This document shows, piece after piece, positions 8,984 to 17,361 of a stretch of 64,000 bases of DNA. Every line of letters starts with the position of its first letter. Position 1 is the stretch's first letter. The notes under the pieces were generated by a model that saw only the letters and a list, made by a program, of their open reading frames with translations, was not told the DNA's origin and made no database searches. The DNA comes from Candidatus Eremiobacteraceae bacterium (lineage in GTDB: Bacteria > Vulcanimicrobiota > Vulcanimicrobiia > Eremiobacterales > Eremiobacteraceae), in the NCBI GenBank assembly GCA_035314825.1, contig DATFYX010000044.1:1-64000 (forward strand). Reading direction: 5' to 3'. A program made the translations under genes and the position numbers.

Positions 8984-9771
8984 CGCAGCCTCCAGCGCCG
9001 CGTCGTCCCGGCTTGTGACGCGGCCACCAGTGTGCTCAGTTCGACGTCGCGCAGCTGTGCCGCCAGCGCCGCCACCCGGGGATCGTCCGGTCCGCTCTCT
9101 ACCTTATTGATAAGCACTGCGAAGCGGGCGGCCTCGTCGACGTCCTCGCAGCGCGCCTCATATTCGCGCACGACCGCCGCGACGTGCGCCGCTTCGAGCG
9201 CCTGCCCGGCGTTCGCCCCGCTCAGCGCGATGATCCGCTCGGGGCGGTGAAGATGCTCGTCGTCGATCGGCGCGCCGAGCGCGTCGATCCCCACCACCAC
9301 GACCATCAACGTCGTCGTCGACGCCAACACCGGTTCGTGCTCGGCGGGGGCTTTGAACGGTTTCATGCGCGCGCCGTCCGCCTCGTTGACGACGTAGCGC
9401 GCGCCGCAGCGGAAGAACAACTCGTCGGCTATCTCGGGCGTGACCGCGCGCAAGCGCCCGTCGCGCACGCCCGACCCGACCGCGATCAGCGGACCGCGCG
9501 CGAACGCAGCGGCCACGATCTCGTGCAGCGACCGGTCGGGCAGCGCGCGCTCCCAAGCCACCAGCGGCACGTCATCGGGCGGCGCACCGGCTTTGGTCGT
9601 CGTCGTCACGATCGTCGGTCCCAGCGCCCCAAGTTCGTGCCCGAGCGACCACAACGTCGTCGTCTTTCCCCCGCCGCCGACGAGCGCGATGTGTTCTTGC
9701 GGCCCGAGATCGAACGCCTCGCGCCAGGTCGCGCACGCCTGGGGACGGTCGAATGAATTCGACCGCTCCAT
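8980..9771 (-). CDS. YqeC-like Mo-hydroxylase accessory protein (P-loop)
   Basis: 263-residue P-loop protein resembling YqeC, a factor associated with molybdenum hydroxylase maturation. The Walker A motif GGGGKTTTLW lies near residues 33-42, followed by TTTTKAG and an NEADGARMKPFKAP segment typical of the family. The ATG at 9771 overlaps the IMPase stop (TGATG). The first nine codons (MERSNSFDR) are encoded by a copy of the dispersed palindrome, which also provides the start codon. Neighbouring mocA-like gene and the hydroxylase at 53.8-62.2 kb fit a role in molybdopterin enzyme maturation. Confidence 0.83.
   Translation of the reverse strand: MERSNSFDRPQACATWREAFDLGPQEHIALVGGGGKTTTLWSLGHELGALGPTIVTTTTKAGAPPDDVPLVAWERALPDRSLHEIVAAAFARGPLIAVGSGVRDGRLRAVTPEIADELFFRCGARYVVNEADGARMKPFKAPAEHEPVLASTTTLMVVVVGIDALGAPIDDEHLHRPERIIALSGANAGQALEAAHVAAVVREYEARCEDVDEAARFAVLINKVESGPDDPRVAALAAQLRDVELSTLVAASQAGTTRRWRLR
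9746..9771 (-). repeat. Dispersed palindromic repeat, copy 2 (start of YqeC-like gene)
   Basis: CGGTCGAATGAATTCGACCG (9746-9765) plus CTCCAT (9766-9771). The reverse complement of CTCCAT contains the ATG of the YqeC-like gene, so the element forms its 5' end. Confidence 0.87.
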
Positions 9772-10574
9772 CACGCCATGTCCTTGAGCACGGCGATCAT
9801 GTCGTCGTGGATCGCGCCGTTGCTCGCCACGATCGGCCGGCCATCGAGTCTGAACGGCGTACCGCGATAGTCGCTGACGCTGCCGCCCGCTTGCTCCACG
9901 ATCAGCGCACCGGCGGCCACATCCCATGGATGAAGATCAGACTCCCAGAAACCGTCGAACCGGCCGGCCGCGACGTAGCACAGATCGAGCGCCGCCGACC
10001 CGTCGCGGCGCAAGGCTTGCGCGCGCTGCGTGAACTCGCGAAACAACGCGAGGTTGGGCGGCTCTCCGCCCGAGAACGGGGCAAACCCGGTGACCAGCAG
10101 ACCGTCGCGCAGCTCGGCGACTTTCGAGACCGAGATGTCGGCGCCGTTGCAGCGCGCACCCTTGCCGCGCTCGGCGACGAACAGCTCGTCGCGCAGCGGG
10201 TCGTACACGACGCCGACGACGACCACGCCATCCACCTCGAATGCGATCGAGACGGCGAAACACGGATAGCCGTGCGTGAAATTGGTCGTGCCGTCGAGCG
10301 GATCGATGATCCAGCGCTCGCCGCTCGAACCGCTCTGGCCCTCTTCTTCTCCGAGCACCGCGTCGCCCGGAAAACGGCGCGCGATCATCGCGCGGATGAG
10401 CGTCTCCGACTCCGTATCGGCATCGGTCACCAAGTTCGAACGAACGCCCTTCGAGCGTATCTGAAGGTGGCGTCCGAATTTGGTCCGGAGCAATTCGCCG
10501 GCCTCACGCGCGGCGCGCTCGGCAAGCGTAAGCCGTTCGGTCCACGCCATGCGAGCCGCTTCGAGCGCGGACAA
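9771..10574 (-). CDS. Inositol monophosphatase family protein
   Basis: 267-residue Mg-dependent phosphatase of the IMPase/SuhB superfamily. Metal-binding motifs GEEEG, IDPLDGTTNF and the C-terminal WDVAAGALIVEQAGG are intact. Substrate could be myo-inositol-1-phosphate, histidinol phosphate or 3'-phosphoadenosine phosphate; sequence alone does not decide. ATG at 10574 is used, with an ATG at 10550 as alternative. It is the first gene of a tightly overlapping minus-strand unit with the YqeC-like and MocA-like genes, and is divergent from the aminotransferase. Confidence 0.9.
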   Translation of the reverse strand: MSALEAARMAWTERLTLAERAAREAGELLRTKFGRHLQIRSKGVRSNLVTDADTESETLIRAMIARRFPGDAVLGEEEGQSGSSGERWIIDPLDGTTNFTHGYPCFAVSIAFEVDGVVVVGVVYDPLRDELFVAERGKGARCNGADISVSKVAELRDGLLVTGFAPFSGGEPPNLALFREFTQRAQALRRDGSAALDLCYVAAGRFDGFWESDLHPWDVAAGALIVEQAGGSVSDYRGTPFRLDGRPIVASNGAIHDDMIAVLKDMA

Positions 10575-10591
10575 GGTTCATCATTCACCAC

Positions 10592-11941
10592 GTGGAAATA
10601 TGTCGGGTAGTGCTGAAAGAGACCAAGCGCACCATCCCGACCTACGACCTGCCAGGGCCGATCGGCGCGGAAGTCGTCGGTACCGAGCGGCGTCTCGACA
10701 CGACCGGCACTAAGACCGCGCCGATCGTCGTCAAGCACGCCCGTGGCCTGATGGTCGAGGACGTCGACGGCAACGTGTTCCTGGATTTCACCAGCGGCAT
10801 GGTGACCGCGACCGGACATTGCCATCCTTCGATCGTCAAGGCGATCAGCGAGCAAGCGGAATCGTGGCTGTTCATCAACAGCCCGGATTTCTATTCGCCG
10901 CTGCAAGCGCGCGTGGTCGAGCGGCTGGCCGCGCTCGTGCCGGGCATCGGCGCCAAGAAAGTCTTCATGTGCAACAGCGGCACGGAGGCGAATGAAGCCG
11001 CGATCAAGGCGACGCGCTGGAACAACCCGACGCGCAAGCGCCTCATCGGCTTCATCGGCGCGTTCCACGGCCGCACGATGGGCGCGAACTCGCTCACCGC
11101 GAGCAAGCTCGCGCAGCGCGCGCGCTTCACCTCGAACATCCCCGACGTGCATCATCTGCCGTACGCCACGTGCTACCGCTGCCCGTACAAGATGTCGTAT
11201 CCGAACTGCGATATCTGGTGCGCGCGCATCCTCGAGGAGCTGTACTTCAAACAGCTCATCCCGCCGGACGAGGTGTCGGCGATCTTCGTCGAGCCGATCC
11301 AGGGCGAGGGCGGCTACATCGTGCCGCCGCCGGAGTTCATCCAGATCGTCCGCGACATCGCGGCGCGCCACGGCATCCCGTACGTCGACGACGAAGTGCA
11401 GGCCGGCATGGGCAAGACCGGCAAAATGTTCGCGATCGAGCACCACGGAGTGACCGCCAACTGCACGTCGCTCGGCAAAGCGCTCGGCTCCGGCGTGGCG
11501 GTGGCGGCGCAAGTGCTCGACGCCGATCTCGACTTCGGCGTCCAGGGCGCCCATTCGAACACCTTCGGCGGCAACGGCATCGCGCTGGCGGCTGCCGGCG
11601 CGACGCTCGAGGTCTTCGAATCGGAGCACCTGGTCGAGCGCGCCGCGGAGCTGGGCGAATACTTCATCGGACGCCTGCGCGAACTGCAGCTGCAGCACGA
11701 GTCGATCGGCGACGTGCGCGGCAAGGGCCTTATGTTGGCGATCGATTTCGTCACCGATCGCGCGTCGCGCACGCCCGACCCAGATCTCCGCGACCGCGTC
11801 GTCGGCCGTTGTTTCGTGCACGGCCTCATGGTCTTGCCGTGCGGCTTCTCGGCGATCCGCTTCACTCCCGCGCTCGTCGTCGACCGCGAGCAGATCGATC
11901 ACGCCGTCGCCGTGCTCGACCGGTCTATCCGCGAGGCCTAG
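10592..11941 (+). CDS. Class III aminotransferase (4-aminobutyrate/acetylornithine type)
   Basis: 449-residue PLP-dependent fold-I aminotransferase. It has the CNSGTEANEAAIK phosphate-binding segment, GAFHGRT, DDEVQAGMGKTG with the PLP-ring aspartate, and the Schiff-base lysine in TSLGKALGSG. A cysteine-rich insert (CYRCPYKMSYPNC, then a further C) is typical of the archaeal/thermophile-like 4-aminobutyrate aminotransferase branch. Start is GTG 10592; GTG 10610 is an equally reasonable choice, since neither has a strong ribosome site. Followed by glutamine synthetase and a PucR regulator, suggesting amine or polyamine nitrogen use. Confidence 0.88.
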   Translation: MEICRVVLKETKRTIPTYDLPGPIGAEVVGTERRLDTTGTKTAPIVVKHARGLMVEDVDGNVFLDFTSGMVTATGHCHPSIVKAISEQAESWLFINSPDFYSPLQARVVERLAALVPGIGAKKVFMCNSGTEANEAAIKATRWNNPTRKRLIGFIGAFHGRTMGANSLTASKLAQRARFTSNIPDVHHLPYATCYRCPYKMSYPNCDIWCARILEELYFKQLIPPDEVSAIFVEPIQGEGGYIVPPPEFIQIVRDIAARHGIPYVDDEVQAGMGKTGKMFAIEHHGVTANCTSLGKALGSGVAVAAQVLDADLDFGVQGAHSNTFGGNGIALAAAGATLEVFESEHLVERAAELGEYFIGRLRELQLQHESIGDVRGKGLMLAIDFVTDRASRTPDPDLRDRVVGRCFVHGLMVLPCGFSAIRFTPALVVDREQIDHAVAVLDRSIREA

Positions 11942-11948
11942 ACCAGGA

Positions 11949-12021
11949 CGGTCGAATAGACTCGACCGCTCCATATGGCCGGATGAACTCGACCGCTACA
12001 ACGGTCGAATGAATTCGACCG
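11949..12021. repeat. Cluster of three dispersed palindromes (copies 3-5)
   Basis: Three units in 73 bp: CGGTCGAATAGACTCGACCG (11949-11968, followed by CTCCAT), a decayed CCGGATGAACTCGACCG (11979-11995, followed by CTACA) and CGGTCGAATGAATTCGACCG (12002-12021, followed by CTACA). They fill most of the gap between the aminotransferase and the MgtE-N/CBS gene; the remaining bases to 12090 hold only the ribosome site of the next gene. Confidence 0.85.
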
Positions 12022-12090
12022 CTACATAACATCTGAAGGTTGACGCGCGCGCGAGCGTCCCCTTACAATGGCCTGTGGAGGGCGCCTTTC

Positions 12091-13410
12091 TTGGAGCTGC
12101 AGGAAGCTTTTGTCAGCGAGCTTACCGGGCGATCGATCGAGTTGTGGACCGACGGCTCCTCCATGCCCATCGGCAGCGTGCAGGACCTGGTGGTCGACGG
12201 CCGCGAGAGCTTTCCGCCCGTCACCGGCATCTACGTCAAATGCCGCGACGGCATCATCCGCTACGCGCCTTTTAGCGCCGTCCGTACGATGTCGGACAAG
12301 GCGATCATCCTCAATCAGGCGCCGCACGACAAAGCGTACGCACCGTCGGCGGACGATGAGCTGCTGCTCAATCGCGAGCTGCTCGACAAGCAGATACTCG
12401 ACGTCGATGGGCGCAAGGTCGTGCGCGTCAACGACCTCAAGCTGGTGCCGACCGGCGAACACCTGCGGCTCATCGCGGTCGACGTCGGTCTGGCGGGCCT
12501 GCTGCGCCGCCTCGGGCTGCACGCGCTCGGCCGGCGCTGGCTCGAACGAGCCTCGCGTCCGGGCCTGCGCCAAGCGCTGATCTCGTGGGATGCGGTTGCG
12601 CCGCTTTCGAGCGTCGGACCCGGGGACGCGGTGCGCCTGCGGCTCCCGCACGACCGCATCGAACGCATCCATCCTGCCGACCTTGCCGCGATCATCGAGG
12701 ACCTCAACACCAAAGATCAGGCATCGCTGCTCAGCTCTCTGCCCGAGGACACCGCGGCCGAAGCGCTCGAGCAGCTCGACGTCGACACGCAGCTCTCGAT
12801 CCTCGAGGACCTGCAACCAGATCGCGCCGCCGACATCATCGAGAACATGTCGTCGGACGACGCGGCGGATCTGCTGGGCGAAGTCGAGCCCGAAGTGCAG
12901 CAGCAGCTGCTCGGGCTCATGCAGCCGCAAGAGGCGCAGGACGTGCGCGAGCTGCTCGGCCACGACGAGGACACCGCCGGCGGCATCATGACGACCGAGT
13001 ATCTCTCGGTGCCGCTCGGCGTGACGGTCGCGCAGACCTTCGAGCACATCCGCAACGCGGCCGAAGATGCGGAGCTCGTCTACTATATCTACGTGCTCAA
13101 CGAGCACGAGCACATCTTGGGCGTGCTCTCGCTGCGCGACCTGCTCAAGTCGCCGCCCGATGCGCCCATCACCGGAGTGATGAACACCGATGTCGTCACC
13201 GTCGCCGTCGACGCGTCGCGCGAAGAGGTCGCGACCACGATCGCGCGCTACGACTTCGTCGCCGTACCGGTCGTCGACGACGCCGGCATCATGCGCGGCA
13301 TCATCACCGTCGACGACGTGATCGACGTACTGCTGCCGGAACGGCTGCGCAAGATGATCCCGCGTGTCGGCAAGTCGCGCTCCAAACACCACAGCGCGCC
13401 GGGCGGCTGA
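12091..13410 (+). CDS. Soluble PRC-barrel / MgtE N-domain / CBS-pair protein
   Basis: 439 residues without a transmembrane segment. Two PRC-barrel-like stretches (about 5-65 and 85-150) are followed by an MgtE intracellular N domain of repeated short helices (HPADLAAIIEDL, LPEDTAAEALEQL, MSSDDAADLLGEV) and a CBS pair ending in DDVIDVLLPER. It looks like the cytosolic gate of an MgtE magnesium channel without the channel, so a Mg- or nucleotide-sensing regulator is likely. TTG at 12091 is chosen since TGGAGGG lies upstream. Linked to the PucR gene 5 bp downstream. Confidence 0.82.
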   Translation: MELQEAFVSELTGRSIELWTDGSSMPIGSVQDLVVDGRESFPPVTGIYVKCRDGIIRYAPFSAVRTMSDKAIILNQAPHDKAYAPSADDELLLNRELLDKQILDVDGRKVVRVNDLKLVPTGEHLRLIAVDVGLAGLLRRLGLHALGRRWLERASRPGLRQALISWDAVAPLSSVGPGDAVRLRLPHDRIERIHPADLAAIIEDLNTKDQASLLSSLPEDTAAEALEQLDVDTQLSILEDLQPDRAADIIENMSSDDAADLLGEVEPEVQQQLLGLMQPQEAQDVRELLGHDEDTAGGIMTTEYLSVPLGVTVAQTFEHIRNAAEDAELVYYIYVLNEHEHILGVLSLRDLLKSPPDAPITGVMNTDVVTVAVDASREEVATTIARYDFVAVPVVDDAGIMRGIITVDDVIDVLLPERLRKMIPRVGKSRSKHHSAPGG

Positions 13411-13415
13411 CGGAC

Positions 13416-14612
13416 GTGACCGCAGAGGAGCTCGCCGAGCTCGGAGAACGCGCGGCGGGAATCGTCGCCGGCGGCGGAGGGCTCAAGGCGCTCGCGCAGG
13501 CGCTGGCTGACGCCGCGCATGGCGCCGTCCTTATCGAGGACGATCAGTGGCGCAATCTCGCAGTGGCGCAATCTCGCGGCACCGGCACCGTCCCCGCGTC
13601 GTTCGCGCAATGGTACAAGCCTGCGAAAGGCGCGAACGGACGTACTGCCCGCGCTGCGCTCGACCAAGGGCTGCACGCGCTGTGCGCGCCATTGCCGTCC
13701 GCGGGCGGCGACGGCGACGGACCGGCCGGCTATGTGACGCTGTTCTCGCGCACCAAGCCTGCGGCGCTCGCCGCGGCTGGGGTGCGCCTGGTCGCCAGCA
13801 CGGCGGGCATCGAGCTGTCGCGCCGCGGGGCCGGCCGGCCCCAAGCCCGGCGCGCGTTCTGGGAACGCTATCTGGCGGGCGAATGGAGCGATCCGGCCTC
13901 CCTCAAAGAAGATGCAGCCGCTGCCGGACTCGCGTTGCCGGCCGCTTTTCTCGGCGCGGTGTTCGACGTCGAGGGCGCACCCCCGGGCGTCGCGCGCGAC
14001 GCGGTCGCGCAAGCGCTCGCGCCGGCGGACGGCGTATGCCCGCTCGCGCCCACGTCCGGCCAAGTCGTCGCGCTGTTCCCGATGCGCCACGCCTCCGACG
14101 TATCGCGCGCGCGTCAAGCCGCGACCAATGCGGTGCGCGATGTGCCCGCGTTGGCAGCCGCGCGCTCCGTCAGCTGTGGCATCGGCGCGTATCACGCCGA
14201 CATCCTCGAAGGTCCGCAATCGCTCGAAGAGGGCCGGCGCGCGCTGGCGCTCGGTCGGCGCCTATACGGGCGCGGATCAGTCACCCTCTATGCCGATCTC
14301 GGCGTCTACGCGCTGCTGCACGCGGGCGGCGGGCGCGAGGCGTTCTTAGGTTTCGCCGAAGCGCAGCTCGCGCCGCTGACCCAATACGACCGCAAGCACA
14401 AGACCGAACTGCTCAAGACGCTGCGCCTGTACTTCGACATCGGCGAGAACGTCAAAGAGGCCGCCGAACGGCTGTCGGTCCACCGCCACACGATCTTCTA
14501 TCGGCTCAACCAGATCTCGCAGATCCTCAAAGTCGATCTGCACGCGCCGAAAGACCAGCTGTCCTTGCGCGCCGCGCTCGCCATCTGGCTCATGGAGCGC
14601 GAAGAGACGTGA
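13416..14612 (+). CDS. PucR/CdaR-type transcriptional regulator
   Basis: 398 residues. An N-terminal GAF-like sensor region leads to a GGDEF-like middle domain and a C-terminal PucR helix-turn-helix (TLRLYFDIGENVKEAAERL, then SVHRHTIFYRLNQI). Such proteins control purine, amino-acid or polyamine catabolism. GTG at 13416 starts 5 bp after the preceding stop; its stop overlaps the glutamine synthetase start (GTGA), making that gene the obvious regulatory target. A perfect 16-bp tandem duplication lies inside at 13545-13576. Confidence 0.87.
   Translation: MTAEELAELGERAAGIVAGGGGLKALAQALADAAHGAVLIEDDQWRNLAVAQSRGTGTVPASFAQWYKPAKGANGRTARAALDQGLHALCAPLPSAGGDGDGPAGYVTLFSRTKPAALAAAGVRLVASTAGIELSRRGAGRPQARRAFWERYLAGEWSDPASLKEDAAAAGLALPAAFLGAVFDVEGAPPGVARDAVAQALAPADGVCPLAPTSGQVVALFPMRHASDVSRARQAATNAVRDVPALAAARSVSCGIGAYHADILEGPQSLEEGRRALALGRRLYGRGSVTLYADLGVYALLHAGGGREAFLGFAEAQLAPLTQYDRKHKTELLKTLRLYFDIGENVKEAAERLSVHRHTIFYRLNQISQILKVDLHAPKDQLSLRAALAIWLMEREET
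13545..13576 (+). repeat. 16-bp perfect tandem duplication in the PucR gene
   Basis: CAGTGGCGCAATCTCG occurs twice head to tail. Because 16 is not a multiple of three the two copies are read in different frames (QWRNLA then VAQSRG), and gain or loss of one copy would frameshift the regulator. Confidence 0.95.
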
Positions 14613-15925
14613 GCAAGAAGGACGTCGCGCGCCGCGCCAAAGAGCTGGGCATCGCGTTCGTGCGCCTCCAGTTCTCGGATATCCACGGCGTCACCAAGAA
14701 CGTCGCCATCCCGGTGCGCGAGCTTGAGCTCGCGCTCGACGGCAAGGTCGTCTTCGACGGCTCGTGCATCGAGGGATTCGTCCGCCACGAAGAATCCGAT
14801 ATGTGCCTCGCCCCCGACCCGGCCACCTTCGCGGTATTGCCGGGCATGCCCGGCGCGCCGCTGGAGGCGCGTCTCATGTGCGACGTGCGTAATCCTGACG
14901 GCTCGCCGTTCGAGGGCTGCACGCGCAGCGCGCTGCGCCGCGTCGTCGACGAAGCCGCCGAGATGGGATTCGGCGCCCACGCGAGCGCCGAGCTCGAGTT
15001 CTTCCTGTTCGAACCTAACGCCGCCGGCCAGCCGACGACGATCACCAGCGATCGCGGCTCCTACTTCGATCTCGGCCCCATCGACCGAGGCGACATGGCG
15101 CGGCGCGACGTCAGCCTCGTGCTCGAAGAGATGGGCATCCGCGTCGACGCGACCCATCACGAGGTCTCACACGGCCAGCACGAGATCGATCTCGCGTACA
15201 CGGACGCGCTGTCGCTCGCCGACGCCCTGGCCACGGCGCGAGTCGTCGTCAAGACGGTCGCGGCGCGCCACGGCCTGCACGCCACGTTCATGCCTAAACC
15301 GCTGCTCAACCAGGACGGCAGCGGACTGCACATCGCGCAGTACCTGACGCGTGACGGCGCCAATGCGTTCTACGATCCGTCGGATCCGTTGCACTTGAGC
15401 GAGACCGGGCTGGCATGCGTCGGCGGGCTGCTCGCGCACGCCCGCGGCTTCACCGCGATCACCGATCCGACCGTCAACTCGTACAAGCGGCTCGTACCGG
15501 GATACGACGCGCCCTCGTACGTCCAATGGTCGCAGCGCGCCAAGAGCTCTCTCGTGCGCGTGCCCGCCGGTCGCGACGGCGTGCGCATCGAAGTGCGCTC
15601 GCCCGACCCGTCGTGCAATCCGTATCTGGCGCTCGCGTGCATCCTCAAGTCCGGCTTGGACGGCATCCGCCGCAAACTCGTTCCGGGCGATCCGATCGAG
15701 ACGAATCTGGCGCAGCTGAGCGAGGACGAGCGCGCGAGCCTGGGCGTCGAACAACTGCCGGCTTCGCTGCAAGAGGCCATCGCCGCCCTCGATGCCGACG
15801 CGTTGGTCCGCTCGACCTTGGGAGATCATACCTATCACCGATTTCGGGAAGCGAAGCTCGCCGAATGGGAGTCCTACCGCACGCAGGTGCACCCATGGGA
15901 GTTGGACGCATATCTAACGTTGTGA
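14609..15925 (+). CDS. glnA: Type I glutamine synthetase (GlnA, alpha-like)
   Basis: 438-residue ATP-dependent ligase forming glutamine, or a gamma-glutamyl amine in paralogues. Present are the N-terminal FSDIHGVTKN, the SAELEFFLF metal site, NSYKRLVPGYDAP, GSGLHIAQ and the VEVRSPDP-like C-terminal segment. The adenylylation tyrosine motif of beta-type enzymes is absent, so it is alpha-like and would be regulated otherwise. GTG at 14609 overlaps the PucR stop. Its position behind a PucR regulator and an aminotransferase leaves a gamma-glutamylpolyamine synthetase role possible; the second GS at 36603 is the better housekeeping candidate. Confidence 0.9.
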   Translation: MSKKDVARRAKELGIAFVRLQFSDIHGVTKNVAIPVRELELALDGKVVFDGSCIEGFVRHEESDMCLAPDPATFAVLPGMPGAPLEARLMCDVRNPDGSPFEGCTRSALRRVVDEAAEMGFGAHASAELEFFLFEPNAAGQPTTITSDRGSYFDLGPIDRGDMARRDVSLVLEEMGIRVDATHHEVSHGQHEIDLAYTDALSLADALATARVVVKTVAARHGLHATFMPKPLLNQDGSGLHIAQYLTRDGANAFYDPSDPLHLSETGLACVGGLLAHARGFTAITDPTVNSYKRLVPGYDAPSYVQWSQRAKSSLVRVPAGRDGVRIEVRSPDPSCNPYLALACILKSGLDGIRRKLVPGDPIETNLAQLSEDERASLGVEQLPASLQEAIAALDADALVRSTLGDHTYHRFREAKLAEWESYRTQVHPWELDAYLTL

Positions 15926-16635
15926 GTCCGACGACATCCGTGCTCCTGGTGGACGATGAGCCGCAGATCGTGGAGATCCTCGAACGCTATCTCAGCGACG
16001 AGGGCTTTGTGGTGCACAAGGCCTACGACGGCCCGAGCGCCGTGCGCGTCGCCGCCACCGAAAAACCCGACCTCATCCTGCTCGATCTCAAGCTTCCGGG
16101 CATGAGCGGCTACGAGGCGTTCCGCGAGATCCGGGCCACCTCGACGATCCCGATCATCATGCTGACGTCGCGCGGCGAAGAGGTCGACCGCGTCGTCGGC
16201 CTGGAGCTGGGCGCGGACGACTACATCACCAAGCCCTTCAGCCCGCGCGAAGTGGTGGCGCGCATCAAGGCGGTCTTGCGCCGCGTGCACGCGCCGCCGG
16301 CCGAAGGCAAGGCGCAAACGGAGCCGGCCGCCATCGTCCGCAATGGCGATATCGAGATAGATCCCCAGGAGCACGAGGTGCGCGTGCGCGGCGCGTCCGT
16401 CGCGCTCACGCCGACCGAGTTCCGCATCCTCGAGCTGCTCGCCGCCAATCCCGGGCGCACGTTCACGCGCGCGCAGCTGCTCGACAAGATCAAGGGCGAC
16501 GAGCTGGAGATCTACGACCGCACGCTCGACCGGCACGTCGCGAATCTGCGCCACAAGATCGAAGCCGACCCGGCCACGCCGCGCTACGTCGTCACCGTGT
16601 TCGGCGTCGGATACAAGATGGCGAAGCTTTCATGA
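15922..16635 (+). CDS. OmpR/PhoB-family response regulator
   Basis: 237 residues: receiver domain with acidic DDE near residue 11-13, phosphoacceptor Asp55 (LILLDLKLPG), Thr (IIMLTSRG) and Lys (DYITKPFS), then a winged-helix DNA-binding domain ending GVGYKMAKLS. GTG at 15922 overlaps the glutamine synthetase stop; its stop overlaps the kinase start. Being co-transcribed with GS suggests nitrogen or amino-acid related control, which is inference. Confidence 0.94.
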   Translation: MSPTTSVLLVDDEPQIVEILERYLSDEGFVVHKAYDGPSAVRVAATEKPDLILLDLKLPGMSGYEAFREIRATSTIPIIMLTSRGEEVDRVVGLELGADDYITKPFSPREVVARIKAVLRRVHAPPAEGKAQTEPAAIVRNGDIEIDPQEHEVRVRGASVALTPTEFRILELLAANPGRTFTRAQLLDKIKGDELEIYDRTLDRHVANLRHKIEADPATPRYVVTVFGVGYKMAKLS

Positions 16636-17345
16636 TCGACCGCGACGACCAGCGCCTCTCCGAGCTGATCCACGAGATGCGCAACCAGCTCTCGGTCGCC
16701 AAGGCCAACCTCGAGGCGTTCATCGACGGCAAGCTGCCGCCGACCGCACAGCGGCTCGAAAGCGTGGTGCAGACGCTGCACCACCTCGAAGAGCTGATCA
16801 AGGATCTGCGCGTGCTGCACCCGGCGTTGAGCGAAAAACGCGCCGAGCACGCGCTCACGCTGTCGGAGATCAACGTGTGCGATCTGCTGCAGCGCGAATT
16901 CGCGTCGATAGAAGCGGTCGCGCTCGAGAAGCAGGTGTCGCTGTCGGTCTTCCGCTGCCCCCATCCAGCCGCGGCGTGCCAACGCTTCTTGGGCGATCCG
17001 ACGCGCATCGGCCAGATCGTCAAGAACGTGCTGATCAACGCGGTGCGCTTCACGCCGCAGGGCGGCAGCGTCTCCGTCGACTGCCGCCGCCGCGCCGACG
17101 AGCTTCAGGTCACGATCTCCGATACCGGCCCTGGCGTGCCGGAGACGGAGGCGCAACGCGTCTTCGAGCTCGGATTCCGCGGTGCCGCTGCCCGCGCACA
17201 TGCCGGTTCGGGGCTTGGACTTTCCGTCGTCAAACAACTCGTCGAAGCCCAAGGCGGCTCGATCAGCCTCGATGAGACCGCACCCAGCGGCGCCCGCTTC
17301 GTCGTGCGGCTGCCCGGCGAGTTGCCCTACCCAAGCTCTCCCTAG
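16632..17345 (+). CDS. Soluble sensor histidine kinase
   Basis: 237 residues, only a dimerisation/phosphoacceptor helix pair with His14 (LIHEMRNQLS) and an HATPase_c domain (N box VLINAVRFTPQGG, G1 DTGPGVP, G2 GSGLGLSVV). No transmembrane segment and no sensor domain, so it must read a cytosolic signal or work with another protein. It overlaps the response regulator gene by ATGA and is its partner. Confidence 0.92.
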   Translation: MIDRDDQRLSELIHEMRNQLSVAKANLEAFIDGKLPPTAQRLESVVQTLHHLEELIKDLRVLHPALSEKRAEHALTLSEINVCDLLQREFASIEAVALEKQVSLSVFRCPHPAAACQRFLGDPTRIGQIVKNVLINAVRFTPQGGSVSVDCRRRADELQVTISDTGPGVPETEAQRVFELGFRGAAARAHAGSGLGLSVVKQLVEAQGGSISLDETAPSGARFVVRLPGELPYPSSP

Positions 17346-17361
17346 CCGTCCCGGACCACGA

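Noticed and set aside
10427-11974. 515-codon minus-strand open frame
   Set aside because: Antisense of the class III aminotransferase; Arg/His/Asp-rich composition typical of GC-rich shadow frames and no recognisable domain.
11949-12021. CRISPR-like array
   Set aside because: Units are palindromes with unequal, very short gaps and one decayed copy; no cas genes.
12022-13392. 456-codon minus-strand open frame
   Set aside because: Antisense of the MgtE-N/CBS gene, whose domains are clear on the plus strand.
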